A stretch of 49,959 nucleotides of DNA. Source: Bacteriovoracaceae bacterium UBA6261 (lineage in GTDB: Bacteria > Bdellovibrionota > Bacteriovoracia > Bacteriovoracales > Bacteriovoracaceae). The notes under the pieces are model-generated. The model was not told the DNA's origin, searched no databases, and saw nothing but the letters and a program-made list of their open reading frames with translations. How positions within the stretch are numbered: the stretch's first letter is position 1; each line of letters starts with the position of its first letter. The stretch lies in contig DJVH01000078.1 of assembly GCA_002440825.1 (NCBI GenBank), positions 2,408 to 52,366 of the forward strand, read 5' to 3'. Below, piece after piece: positions 8,190 to 16,299 of this stretch. Both the position numbers and the translations under genes were made by a program.

Positions 8190-8684
8190 ATGAAAACAGA
8201 AAATCAACTTTCACTCAATGATCAGCTGTGGCTAATGGATGAAGCTCTCATCGAAGCTGTTAAAGCTTATCGCGACGATGAAGTTCCTATAGGGGCAGTC
8301 GTTGTAGACAAAGACGGAGCGATCATATCCCGTACACACAACATCAAAGAAAAAAATTATAATCCCTGCGGTCACGCGGAAATCCTGGCCATCACTGAAG
8401 CCGCAAAAAAATTGAACAACTGGCGTCTGATAAATTGTTCCTTATTTGTCACGCTCGAGCCTTGCCCGATGTGTTTAAGCGCTATGATTCAGGCACGCAT
8501 AGGAACGCTGTATTTTGGCGCGTATGATCCTAAGGGCGGATCTTTAAGCTTGAATTATAATTTTTATAAGGATCAAAAACTCAATCATGCTTTTCCGGTT
8601 GTCGGGGGGCTGCGCCACTTTGAATGTTCGAAACTTTTATCGCAATTTTTCCGCGAGAAAAGAGCCGTCTACAATAAGAACTAG
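8190..8684 (+). CDS. tadA: tRNA-specific adenosine deaminase TadA
   Basis: This 164-residue cytidine/adenosine-deaminase-fold protein has the zinc and proton-shuttle motif HAE at residues 62-64 and PCPMC at 91-95, followed by ARIGTLYFGAYDPKGG, typical of TadA. It converts A34 to inosine in tRNA-Arg(ACG), allowing decoding of CGU, CGC and CGA. It is followed within 40 bases by a tRNA-Ser gene. A tRNA-Ser, tadA, SRP RNA, dnaX, ybaB, recR grouping is also known from Bacillus subtilis, which supports the assignment. Confidence 0.95.
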   Translation: MKTENQLSLNDQLWLMDEALIEAVKAYRDDEVPIGAVVVDKDGAIISRTHNIKEKNYNPCGHAEILAITEAAKKLNNWRLINCSLFVTLEPCPMCLSAMIQARIGTLYFGAYDPKGGSLSLNYNFYKDQKLNHAFPVVGGLRHFECSKLLSQFFREKRAVYNKN

Positions 8685-8721
8685 CCTAAAAATTTTGATT
8701 GTGATAATAATGGAAGCCTGC

Positions 8722-8812
8722 GGAGAATTGGCCGAGTGGTCGAAGGCGCTCCCTTGGAAAGGGAGTATACCTCAAAAGGGTATCGTGGGTTCGAATCCCA
8801 TGTTCTCCGCCA
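8722..8812 (+). tRNA. tRNA-Ser (anticodon GGA)
   Basis: The sequence folds as a class II tRNA with acceptor GGAGAAT paired to GTTCTCC (one wobble), discriminator G and an encoded CCA end. The anticodon stem CTCCC/GGGAG encloses TTGGAAA, giving anticodon GGA, which reads UCC and UCU. A long variable arm (TATACC...GGGTATC) and the T-loop GGTTCGAATCC are present. The variable arm and anticodon fit serine. Confidence 0.96.
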
Positions 8813-8821
8813 TCTTAAAAG

Positions 8822-9760
8822 TTATTCCTCAGGTTCTTTCAGCCAGCCCTTTTTGTGAACCCAGATAAAAATTCCCAATGAAATGAAGCCCATTAGAATC
8901 AGCACGGCCGTATATCCGTGTGGATGTTTTAATTCCGGCATATGTTCAAAATTCATTCCGTAAATACCGGCGAGAAAATTAAGCGGCAAAAAGAAGATAG
9001 AAAACACAGTCAGTACGCGCATGACTTCGTTCGTTTTAAATGAAGCCTCATTGGTTTTTTGAGAAGAAAGTGAAATATGAAGATTGAGAAGGCCCGTCAC
9101 ATTTTCCAAAACATCTTCCGTATAAAATAAAAACCGCTCAGTGTTTTCTTTAATTCCCTGGAAATCCTTCCACACAAACTCTGTATGATTTTGGAGACTG
9201 TTCAAAATATCCAGTGAAAATTTCAGGCACTTTCTAAACGCAGAAGCTTTTCTTTTTAGATAATATCCTTCACGGATTATTTGCCTGCTTTTAGAAGTTT
9301 TAAAAATCTTTTCTTCAAATTCATCCGCTTTGTGTTCGAGTGTTGTCAGCGGTTCATCGTAAGTCATCAACGATGAAGTCACGATGCTTTTGATAAGCTC
9401 TTTCATGTTCAAGCAGTTTTCCCCTTTGCAGGTTTCACGCAGCTGAACTATGAAATCAGGATCCATTCGGTGAATGGTGAGAATGAGATTCTCGTGCATG
9501 ATAATAGTCACCTTTGTGGTGAGTTCCTGAATGTTGACAGCATGAGGCTTTTTATTGGGGTCAATGACTCGCAGGTAAATAACACTCGTTGTGTTAAAAG
9601 ATTCAAATTTAGGCAAATGATCCGGATTGAGCGCATTCACGAGAATTCGCTCAGGAGCATTTAACATAATGGCCAGGTTGACCAGATCCTCTTTTGACGG
9701 ATGAACCAGATCAACCCACTTAACGTTGTGTAGTTGAAATTCGTATTTTTGAAGTGACAT
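8822..9760 (-). CDS. corA: CorA-family magnesium/cobalt transporter
   Basis: This 312-residue protein has a long soluble, largely helical N-terminal region and two C-terminal membrane helices. The diagnostic YGMNF motif sits at the end of the first helix (FLAGIYGMNFEHMPE), and an HPHGY loop precedes the second. CorA proteins form pentameric channels for Mg2+, Co2+ or Ni2+ in the inner membrane. It starts 3 bases after the stop of the small periplasmic gene at 9764-10033, so the two form an operon that reads opposite to its tRNA and SRP RNA neighbours. Confidence 0.93.
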   Translation of the reverse strand: MSLQKYEFQLHNVKWVDLVHPSKEDLVNLAIMLNAPERILVNALNPDHLPKFESFNTTSVIYLRVIDPNKKPHAVNIQELTTKVTIIMHENLILTIHRMDPDFIVQLRETCKGENCLNMKELIKSIVTSSLMTYDEPLTTLEHKADEFEEKIFKTSKSRQIIREGYYLKRKASAFRKCLKFSLDILNSLQNHTEFVWKDFQGIKENTERFLFYTEDVLENVTGLLNLHISLSSQKTNEASFKTNEVMRVLTVFSIFFLPLNFLAGIYGMNFEHMPELKHPHGYTAVLILMGFISLGIFIWVHKKGWLKEPEE

Positions 9761-9763
9761 TGC

Positions 9764-10033
9764 TTATTTTTTTGAAGCTTTTTTGTCTTCTTTCACTTCG
9801 ATAGACTTGGCAGTCATGAAATACTCAACAGTCACTTTTGAACCGACCTTCAGTTCGCCAGTAACCTTAGCCGCTGCATCCTTTGCAATCTCCCATTTCT
9901 CTTTCCCTTTTTGAACAACGATCGTTGTGTCAGTCATTTCCAGAACCGGGCCAGTGACCTGATACGTTTTTGGAGCAGCTGCAAATGAGTGAAGAGATAA
10001 TGTCAAAAGCGTCATTGCGATAAGTGTTTTCAT
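9764..10033 (-). CDS. Small exported protein of unknown function, upstream of corA
   Basis: This 89-residue protein has a clear signal peptide (MKTLIAMTLLTLSLHSFAAA) and a short beta-rich body (YQVTGPVLEMTDTTIVVQKG, then KVGSKVTVEYFMTAKSIEV) that ends in a Lys-rich tail. The pattern resembles a small OB-like or DUF5666-type fold, but I do not recognise the family with confidence. It is the first gene of a two-gene unit with corA, three bases apart. That could point to a role near metal uptake; this is inferred from position only. An AGGAGG ribosome site lies 8 bases before the ATG. Confidence 0.75.
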   Translation of the reverse strand: MKTLIAMTLLTLSLHSFAAAPKTYQVTGPVLEMTDTTIVVQKGKEKWEIAKDAAAKVTGELKVGSKVTVEYFMTAKSIEVKEDKKASKK

Positions 10034-10125
10034 ATATGGTTTCCTCCTAAAGTATTCTTGAAACGCTAAAACAGTTTAATCAACATTCATCCCGTGCGTA
10101 AAGCTGTTGTTTCCCCCTGTTTGTC

Positions 10126-10154
10126 TTGACACAAAAGCTCCATCTTCGTAGTAT
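10126..10154 (+). promoter_or_regulatory. Sigma-70-type promoter of the SRP RNA gene
   Basis: TTGACA (perfect -35) and TAGTAT (-10) are separated by exactly 17 bases. The expected transcription start falls at about 10161-10162, where the SRP RNA helix begins. Confidence 0.88.
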
Positions 10155-10161
10155 CACTCCC

Positions 10162-10260
10162 GGTAGTCAGGGAGTAGCAAAGGCAGCTGCGGCCAACCCC
10201 GCCAGGTCCGGAAGGAAGCAACGGTAACTGTCACTGCTTTGTGCTGTTTTCCTGGCTACT
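10162..10260 (+). ncRNA. ffs: Signal recognition particle RNA, 4.5S small bacterial type
   Basis: The conserved apical motif CAGGTCCGGAAGGAAGCA is present, and the terminal arms GTAGTCAGG and CCTGGCTAC pair almost perfectly. About 98 nucleotides fits the short SRP RNA lacking an Alu domain. It binds Ffh to target membrane and secreted proteins. It has a near-consensus promoter and precedes dnaX by under 90 bases, as in several other bacteria. Exact ends are inferred from the helix. Confidence 0.95.
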
Positions 10261-10347
10261 TCTTTAGCTCCTGCACCTCGTAATTCAATTTACTAAATCC
10301 ACCAAATTCATTACTCTTTTCCAATAGGAAAAATTCCAAGGAATCTA

Positions 10348-12036
10348 ATGTCGTACCAAGTATTAGCTAGGAAGTGGCGCCCTAAAAAGTTTCAGGACCT
10401 CGTGGGACAATCTCATGTCACCCGCGCCCTTCAAAACGCTATCATCAATAAAAAAATCGGCCACGCGTATATGCTGGTCGGAACCCGCGGAGTGGGAAAA
10501 ACGACTGTTGCGCGTTTGTTCGCAAAGGCTATTCGTTGTGAAAACCTAACTCCGGATGGAAATGCTTGCGGTGAATGTAAGGCTTGTCTTGATTTCGACA
10601 CAGAAACTTCGATGAACGTTATCGAAATCGATGGTGCTTCAAATAATTCTGTCGACAACATTCGCGAACTCATCAGCAACGTTCACTACCTTCCGACTTC
10701 GGGAAAGTATAAAGTTTATATCATCGATGAAGTTCACATGCTTTCAACAAACGCCTTTAATGCCTTGTTGAAAACGCTTGAAGAGCCACCTGCGCATGTC
10801 GTTTTTATTTTTGCGACGACAGAGGTTCAGAAACTTCTCGGGACAGTTCTCTCACGCTGTCAGCGCTTTGATCTCCGTCACATCAGCGTTCAGGATCTCG
10901 TTTCTCACTTGAAGCATATTGCTCAAGTCGAAGGAATTAAATTTGAACGCGAAGAGCTTATAGAGCAAATTGCCGTTCTGGGAAGAGGCTCAGCGAGAGA
11001 TTCTCTCTCTCTTTTAGATCAAGTTCTCACAACATCCCAAGACAATGTCGTGACTGAAGAGAATTTAACGTCTTCTCTGGGCGTGGCCGGACCATCGAGT
11101 TTAAAAAATATTCTCGAATCACTTTATGCAGGTGATGTAGAAAGACTTTCTAAAATCTATAACAAGCTTCTGGAAGAAAACGTCCCGGTTAAAAACATAG
11201 CCAGCGGCTTACTGGACGAACTGTTCTCGGATTTAAAATCAGCCGTGAACAAAACGTTGAGTCCTGCCGAGATGATCTGGATTTATGAAACGATGGCCAA
11301 AGAAACAAGCTGGATCTTTACCTCGATTTCACCAGAGAAATCTTTTGAAGTGCTGCTTTATAAAGTCACGCTGAGAAGAAGTTTTTTTACCAACAAAATT
11401 TCACGTACCGAAGTGGTGACTACAAGATCTGAAAAAGCGGCACCAGTCGCTGCACCAGTCGCTCAAGAACCAAAGAGTGTGGCAAGTATTCTGCAGCAAG
11501 AACTGGAGAAAGCAGAAGTTGAAGCGAAAGCTTCAGTGAAGCCATCCGAAGAAATACCTGCTCCTGTTCAAACTGAAACAGTTCAGGCTTCAAATAAAGT
11601 TGCCGACTCAGATTTAACCTGGGAAGGATTTCTTGATTATTTAAACTCCAAATCCCCTGCTTCAGCTTCAAATCTCGAGCAAGGAAATATTATTTCTCCT
11701 CTTCGCCTGGAAAATGGAGAATTGAATGTAGAACTTGGTTTTGGTTTTTCTGGACAAGTTTTTCACGATTACCTGAGTGATGCTGAAGTTCATCAGAAAG
11801 TGGTGGGACACCTGGCGGATTTTTTCAATGTTGAGAGAACAAAAGTGAATTTACAGCTGGTTCAAGTTCAATCAGATGAAAACTTTGTTTCAACGGCGGC
11901 CATCAAAGAACAGAAGGCGGAGGTTTCTCTCCAGGAAAAAATTGAAAACTTTAAAAACAATCCGCTCTTGAAAGAAGCGGAAAAAATATTTAATGCAAAG
12001 GTCGATAAAGTTATTATCGATCCACCTAAAAAATAA
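10348..12036 (+). CDS. dnaX: DNA polymerase III subunit gamma/tau
   Basis: This 562-residue clamp-loader ATPase has Walker A (GTRGVGKTT, residues 45-53), a zinc module (Cys64, Cys74, Cys77, Cys80), Walker B (IDEVHML) and the sensor/arginine-finger SRC motif (LSRCQRFDLR). A Pro/Ala/Glu-rich linker near residues 365-420 leads to a tau-like C-terminal domain. It loads the sliding clamp and links the polymerase to the replisome. I saw no Escherichia coli-type A_AAA_AAG slippery site, so a separate gamma form is not evident. It heads dnaX, ybaB, recR and the two motility-type genes, all closely spaced. Confidence 0.97.
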   Translation: MSYQVLARKWRPKKFQDLVGQSHVTRALQNAIINKKIGHAYMLVGTRGVGKTTVARLFAKAIRCENLTPDGNACGECKACLDFDTETSMNVIEIDGASNNSVDNIRELISNVHYLPTSGKYKVYIIDEVHMLSTNAFNALLKTLEEPPAHVVFIFATTEVQKLLGTVLSRCQRFDLRHISVQDLVSHLKHIAQVEGIKFEREELIEQIAVLGRGSARDSLSLLDQVLTTSQDNVVTEENLTSSLGVAGPSSLKNILESLYAGDVERLSKIYNKLLEENVPVKNIASGLLDELFSDLKSAVNKTLSPAEMIWIYETMAKETSWIFTSISPEKSFEVLLYKVTLRRSFFTNKISRTEVVTTRSEKAAPVAAPVAQEPKSVASILQQELEKAEVEAKASVKPSEEIPAPVQTETVQASNKVADSDLTWEGFLDYLNSKSPASASNLEQGNIISPLRLENGELNVELGFGFSGQVFHDYLSDAEVHQKVVGHLADFFNVERTKVNLQLVQVQSDENFVSTAAIKEQKAEVSLQEKIENFKNNPLLKEAEKIFNAKVDKVIIDPPKK

Positions 12037-12064
12037 TAACGATAAATAAAGTAAAGGAGAACAT

Positions 12065-12376
12065 ATGAAAGGTTTAAACGGATTAATGAAACAAGCTCAG
12101 CAAATGCAACAGAAGATGGCAACACTTCAAAAAGAGCTTGAGTCGCGAGAAATTGAAACATCATCTGGCGGTGGTATGATTAAAATTAAAATCACCGGCA
12201 AGCAACAGATCGTGGCGATTTCGATCAACAAAGAATGTGTTGATCCTAACGATGTTGCTTCTCTTGAAGAACTTGTGAAGACTGCTGTTAACCAAGCTGT
12301 GAAAGAATCACAGGACATGGTTTCAAGTGCAATGTCTAAAATCACAGGTGGAATCAATATCCCAGGATTATTCTAG
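12065..12376 (+). CDS. YbaB/EbfC family nucleoid-associated protein
   Basis: This 103-residue protein has the family layout: a basic start with QAQQMQQKM, a coiled helix, the short SSGGGMIKIKITG strand and a second long helix ending in GGINIPGLF. YbaB proteins form dimers that bind DNA and are nearly always encoded between dnaX and recR, as here. An AAAGGAG ribosome site lies 5 bases upstream of the ATG. It ends 2 bases before recR. Confidence 0.95.
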   Translation: MKGLNGLMKQAQQMQQKMATLQKELESREIETSSGGGMIKIKITGKQQIVAISINKECVDPNDVASLEELVKTAVNQAVKESQDMVSSAMSKITGGINIPGLF

Positions 12377-12378
12377 TA

Positions 12379-12972
12379 ATGGAATTGCCTGAAAAACTCT
12401 TAAAAACCGTAAAGCAATTTTCACGGCTTCCCGGAGTCGGTGAAAAGACGGCCTTGCGCCAGTCGCTCATCATGACGAAATGGAGCAAGGAAGATCTGAT
12501 TGCTTTTTCGGACGCCATCAAAAGTCTCGCAGAATTAAACCATTGTAAAAAATGCGGAATGTTCTGCGACGACGAGCTTTGCAAAATCTGCATGGACTCA
12601 AACCGTTCGCATTCGAAAACGATTTGCGTGGTTGAGTCTGTCACAGACTGCCTGGCCATTGAAAGAAGTGGCAATTTCCGCGGTAAATTTCACATTCTGT
12701 TTGGAGTGCTCAATCCTCTGTTGGGAATCGGCCCTGATGAATTAAAACTCGACCATCTCATTGAGAGAGTGGCAGAAGAACAGATTGAAGAACTTATTCT
12801 GGCCGTGAATCCTTCTGTTGAAGGTGATGCAACTTGTGCCTATATCAAGCAAATGCTTCCTGAAAACGTCAGAGTCGATCGAATCGGTTTTGGTATCCCA
12901 ATGGGAGGAAGTCTCGAGTTTGTTGATTCTTTGACTATTACTAAGGCGCTGGAGAACCGTAGACATCTATGA
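12379..12972 (+). CDS. recR: Recombination mediator protein RecR
   Basis: This 197-residue protein has the helix-hairpin-helix region (RLPGVGEKTALRQSL), a four-cysteine zinc finger (Cys56, Cys59, Cys68, Cys71), and a Toprim domain with CVVES and the NPSVEGDATCAYI segment. RecR works with RecF and RecO to load RecA at gaps. Its stop overlaps the next ATG by 4 bases (ATGA), so the roadblock-like gene after it is translationally coupled. Confidence 0.97.
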   Translation: MELPEKLLKTVKQFSRLPGVGEKTALRQSLIMTKWSKEDLIAFSDAIKSLAELNHCKKCGMFCDDELCKICMDSNRSHSKTICVVESVTDCLAIERSGNFRGKFHILFGVLNPLLGIGPDELKLDHLIERVAEEQIEELILAVNPSVEGDATCAYIKQMLPENVRVDRIGFGIPMGGSLEFVDSLTITKALENRRHL

Positions 12973-13502
12973 ATGTAAACAGCAATATTCCCAAGTATGT
13001 AGAAACGTTTTTTCAATCCTGCGAGATTGATGAAAAGATAAATCGTTATTCGTTTTTTCTTATTCGTCATGACGGCGTGGTTCTTTACCACAACAACAAT
13101 CTTGCGAATTCTCTTTCAAAATCTTCTATCGGTGCCCTGCTTGGAGGGGTCTGGCAGGCAGCACGGGCCCTCGCCAGTTTCATTCCCAAAGAAGAAGCCA
13201 AGGAAGGTTATCGTTTAAGTTTCGATACAGCTTCACAAGGCGTATATATCGTTCCCATTACGGTTGGTGATGAAGAGCTGTACCTCGGACTCATTTACCA
13301 CGATGAAGTGAATCCAGGTTTCATCAAAAACAAAATACGTGAAATAGCAGCAAGCTTCAGCGAGTTTCTTGAAGCTGAATTAAAAGAATCATTAAAAAGA
13401 AAACAATCACAATCAAAAGCACCAACTAACAAAAGCGAATTTTTATTTGGTGATATTACAGATTCTGAAATGGATCGCCTCTTTGCCTTTGCAAAGAGCT
13501 AG
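12969..13502 (+). CDS. Roadblock/LC7-like protein, probable MglA partner
   Basis: This 177-residue soluble protein contains RYSFFLIRHDGVVLYHNNN, then a small-residue helix (SIGALLGGVWQAARALASF), then GVYIVPITVGDEELYLGLIYH. That strand-helix-strand layout is like roadblock/LC7 proteins such as MglB, the regulator of MglA GTPases. The remainder is a charged C-terminal helix with a Lys/Gln/Ser-rich tail. Family membership is inferred from the pattern and from the mglA-like gene starting 19 bases downstream; there is no diagnostic catalytic motif. It is coupled to recR by a 4-bp overlap. Confidence 0.65.
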   Translation: MNVNSNIPKYVETFFQSCEIDEKINRYSFFLIRHDGVVLYHNNNLANSLSKSSIGALLGGVWQAARALASFIPKEEAKEGYRLSFDTASQGVYIVPITVGDEELYLGLIYHDEVNPGFIKNKIREIAASFSEFLEAELKESLKRKQSQSKAPTNKSEFLFGDITDSEMDRLFAFAKS

Positions 13503-13521
13503 ATTCTAAAAAGGTTATACA

Positions 13522-14112
13522 ATGTCGTTTGTAAATTATGTAACGAAAGAAGTGAATTGCAAGATTGTCTACTACGGTCCCGGGCTGGGCGGTAAGACAA
13601 CTAATATTCAGTACGTTTATCAAAAGACCAGCGGAGATGCTAAGGGAAATATCATTTCGCTCAACACTGAAAATGAACGGACCTTGTTCTTTGATTTTCT
13701 TCCCCTAGATTTGGGAGAAATCCGTGGTTTTAAAACACGCTTTCACCTTTACACTGTTCCCGGACAAGTTTTTTATGAAGCCTCCAGAAAGCTCATTCTT
13801 CGAGGTGTAGATGGAATTGTTTTTGTAGCTGACTCTCAGGTTGAGAGAATGGAATCAAATATTGAATCTCTCAAGTCACTTGAAAAAAACCTGACAGAAC
13901 AAGGTTACGACATTGAAAAAGTTCCTCTTGTTCTGCAGTGGAATAAACGCGATCTTCCCAATACAACCTCTGTAAAAGACCTGCATGAAGCTTTAAATAA
14001 ATGGAATGTTCCTGAGTTTGAAGCTGTTGCCATCAAAGGCCAGGGTGTCTTTGATACTCTGAAGATGATATCAAAATTAGTTCTGATGAATCTTAAGGGT
14101 GGCCTGGAATAA
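13522..14112 (+). CDS. mglA: MglA-type small Ras-like GTPase
   Basis: This 196-residue protein has a P-loop (GPGLGGKTT, residues 19-27), a switch II region in which the usual DxxG is TVPGQ (78-82), and the base-specificity motif NKRD (141-144). These are MglA hallmarks. In Myxococcus MglA sets polarity and drives motility; in Bdellovibrio an MglA homologue affects prey invasion. It follows the roadblock-like gene as mglA follows mglB in other species. Its stop codon directly abuts the stop of the convergent gene at 14113, with no terminator between. Confidence 0.93.
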   Translation: MSFVNYVTKEVNCKIVYYGPGLGGKTTNIQYVYQKTSGDAKGNIISLNTENERTLFFDFLPLDLGEIRGFKTRFHLYTVPGQVFYEASRKLILRGVDGIVFVADSQVERMESNIESLKSLEKNLTEQGYDIEKVPLVLQWNKRDLPNTTSVKDLHEALNKWNVPEFEAVAIKGQGVFDTLKMISKLVLMNLKGGLE

Positions 14113-15315
14113 CTAATTCACTTTAAGCGGAAGCACATTTTTATAATGCAGGAAAATCAAGTGCGCTTTTAAAAGGGCTTCCTGATCATAGAAACTCGAA
14201 CGACTTCCAACCAGGTGATGGCCCTCTAGAACGCCCAGATTGTGCCCATTAAAATATTCCGGGAATTGAGCATTTTCTACATCAACTATTCCGTCATTGG
14301 ATTTGCGGCTTCTAAAAAAAGCCTTTGTGAGCATCATCCACACGTGGCTTTGATGCCATTTAGATTCAAAAGCAATGGCCGTATAAAAAGGCTTGTGAGG
14401 CAAAGACTTGTAATGTCTTTTAAACCAGCTTTCACGGTATGAGCGCGAAAGAGATTTTTGAAGTTCTTTGGCCAGAATATCAATTTTTTTACCAAGGACT
14501 TTTTTGGAAACTTCTTCCGGAACCCTGCTGAGAGTGTTTACCAGACGAAGGATTTTGTTATTCACGTGATCACTTCCCATTATCGGAGTGGCAATAAAAG
14601 AAACGCCGACAATGTTTTCTGAAATCGATTCACCTTCATCTTTTAAGAAGTGAAGCGTATCAACGCCGCCCTTTGAAAAACAAAGAAACCAAAGCTTTTC
14701 GTTGGGATTTTCTTCAATAAATTTGTGGATCTGTTTTTTCAACAACTGTGCATTTTCACGCGATCCCTTTTTCCCATCTACAACCGGAGCAATGTGTTTG
14801 ATGTTGTATTCATCTAAAAGGTTTTCTGCACCTCTTTGAAAGGCCGGAGTTGAAAAAATTTCGTTCAAAACACCAGAGACCAGAACAATGGTTACGTCTG
14901 AAGGCGGAACAATGAGGGCTGACTTATAGTCCTGGTTTAAATGGCAATGAGTAATTTCAGTATAGATTGTACTGAAAATTTCAGCGTCGCTGGCATTTAC
15001 ACTTTTTTTATTGATCACACTCGCAAGGATATCCTGAGCGCGTGAGCTATACAGGTTCTGGCTTTCAATTTGACGAATATCGAAAAAAGTTTTGAGAACT
15101 ACGAACGCCGAGCGGCTGACCCAGATTCCTGAATTGGTAAGCGAAACCAGCGAGCGGATAAAATCCAGCTTAGTTCGTGAAGATTTGATCTTTTGGATAT
15201 TGAAAACAAACTCTTCCAACGAAGTAGTGCTCGCATAAGTAAGGTTCTCAGTGCTCTTTTTGAGTCGAGATCTATACTGTGAGAAAGAATCTGAAAGGGC
15301 ATGTATTGCGTTCAT
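14113..15315 (-). CDS. Putative alpha/beta-hydrolase (lipase/esterase-like), cytoplasmic
   Basis: This 400-residue protein has no signal peptide. A helical N-terminal third precedes a hydrolase-like core: strand VTIVLVSGVLNEIF, nucleophile elbow LCFSKGGVD with Ser214, a possible acid in SNDGIVDVENAQFP, and a possible His in LEGHHLVGS. The elbow is CxSxG rather than GxSxG, so the assignment is tentative. Substrate is unknown. The gene is monocistronic, convergent with mglA (stops abutting) and divergent from mtnP. A polyhydroxyalkanoate or lipid substrate is possible, but nothing in the sequence proves it. Confidence 0.6.
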   Translation of the reverse strand: MNAIHALSDSFSQYRSRLKKSTENLTYASTTSLEEFVFNIQKIKSSRTKLDFIRSLVSLTNSGIWVSRSAFVVLKTFFDIRQIESQNLYSSRAQDILASVINKKSVNASDAEIFSTIYTEITHCHLNQDYKSALIVPPSDVTIVLVSGVLNEIFSTPAFQRGAENLLDEYNIKHIAPVVDGKKGSRENAQLLKKQIHKFIEENPNEKLWFLCFSKGGVDTLHFLKDEGESISENIVGVSFIATPIMGSDHVNNKILRLVNTLSRVPEEVSKKVLGKKIDILAKELQKSLSRSYRESWFKRHYKSLPHKPFYTAIAFESKWHQSHVWMMLTKAFFRSRKSNDGIVDVENAQFPEYFNGHNLGVLEGHHLVGSRSSFYDQEALLKAHLIFLHYKNVLPLKVN

Positions 15316-15453
15316 TCAATCTAAACGTTACCTAAAGAACACCCCAAAATGCAACATGTAATGCTCCGATGTAGACGCAGGTGCTTTGTTTAGTGATTTT
15401 TCGTGTCATTCATCGTAAGATCACCTGAGTTAAAATCAACTGTGAGGTTAGAA

Positions 15454-16299
15454 ATGAGTGCGATTAAAATTGGCGTAATTGGCGGTAGTGGCGTTTATAA
15501 AATCGAGGGGATTGAAGTTGTTCGTGAACATACTGTTCTAACACCCTTTGGTAAGCCAAGCTCGGAAATTATTGAAGCTAAGCTTAATGGCGTTTCTTTC
15601 TTTTTCTTACCTCGCCACGGTAAGCATCATTCATTTACACCAAGTGACCTGAATTACCGCGCAAATATTTTTGCGTTAAAAGAATTAGGTGTTGAGTATC
15701 TGATTTCTGTATCGGCCGTTGGTTCTTTGAAAGAAGAATTTCCACCGACAACTTTTGTTCTTGTTGATCAATTCATTGATTGGACGAAAGGAAAAAGAGA
15801 AAGAACTTTCTTCAATAACGGTTTCGTTGGACACGTTTCAGTCGCTGATCCTATAGAAAAAGAACTTCAACAGATGATGGTTGAAGTTTGCAAAGAAGTA
15901 GGCGTCAAGCACGGTGTTGGCGGATCCTATATTTGCATTGAGGGCCCTCAATTTTCTTCAAAAGCAGAATCTAATATCTATAGAAGTTTCGGAGCCAGTG
16001 TTATCGGTATGACTAACGTTCCGGAAGCGTATCTTGCTAAAGAAGCCGGTATGGCCTACGCGACGATTGCAATGGTTACTGATTACGATTGCTGGAAAGA
16101 AGAGCACTGTACACTTGAAGAAATTATGAAAGTGATGGCAACCAACAACCAACAAGTGCATGCAGTTCTGAAAAAACTTATTCCAAAGCTTCATGCCAAT
16201 CCATTTAAGTTTAAGAAAGAAAATACCTTTGCTGTTCTATCTAAACCGGAAGTCATGTCAGCTGATCAACAGCGCATGCTAGATGTGTTGATGAAGTAA
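15454..16299 (+). CDS. mtnP: S-methyl-5'-thioadenosine phosphorylase
   Basis: The protein opens with IKIGVIGGSGVYKIEG and has LPRHGKHHSFTPSDLNYRAN, GGSYICIEGPQFSSKAES and GMTNVPEAYLAKEAGMAYA followed by TDYDCW, all typical of MTA phosphorylases of the purine-nucleoside phosphorylase superfamily. It cleaves methylthioadenosine with phosphate for methionine salvage. The longest frame starts at 15403, but the ATG at 15454 has GTGAGG seven bases upstream and starts at the family's usual N terminus, giving 281 residues. Its last base overlaps the rsmH ATG (TAATG), so it is the first gene of the dcw operon. Confidence 0.93.
   Translation: MSAIKIGVIGGSGVYKIEGIEVVREHTVLTPFGKPSSEIIEAKLNGVSFFFLPRHGKHHSFTPSDLNYRANIFALKELGVEYLISVSAVGSLKEEFPPTTFVLVDQFIDWTKGKRERTFFNNGFVGHVSVADPIEKELQQMMVEVCKEVGVKHGVGGSYICIEGPQFSSKAESNIYRSFGASVIGMTNVPEAYLAKEAGMAYATIAMVTDYDCWKEEHCTLEEIMKVMATNNQQVHAVLKKLIPKLHANPFKFKKENTFAVLSKPEVMSADQQRMLDVLMK

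Noticed and set aside
10348..12036. Programmed frameshift giving a gamma form of DnaX
   Set aside because: I saw no A_AAA_AAG heptamer in the correct phase with a downstream stem before the tau domain.
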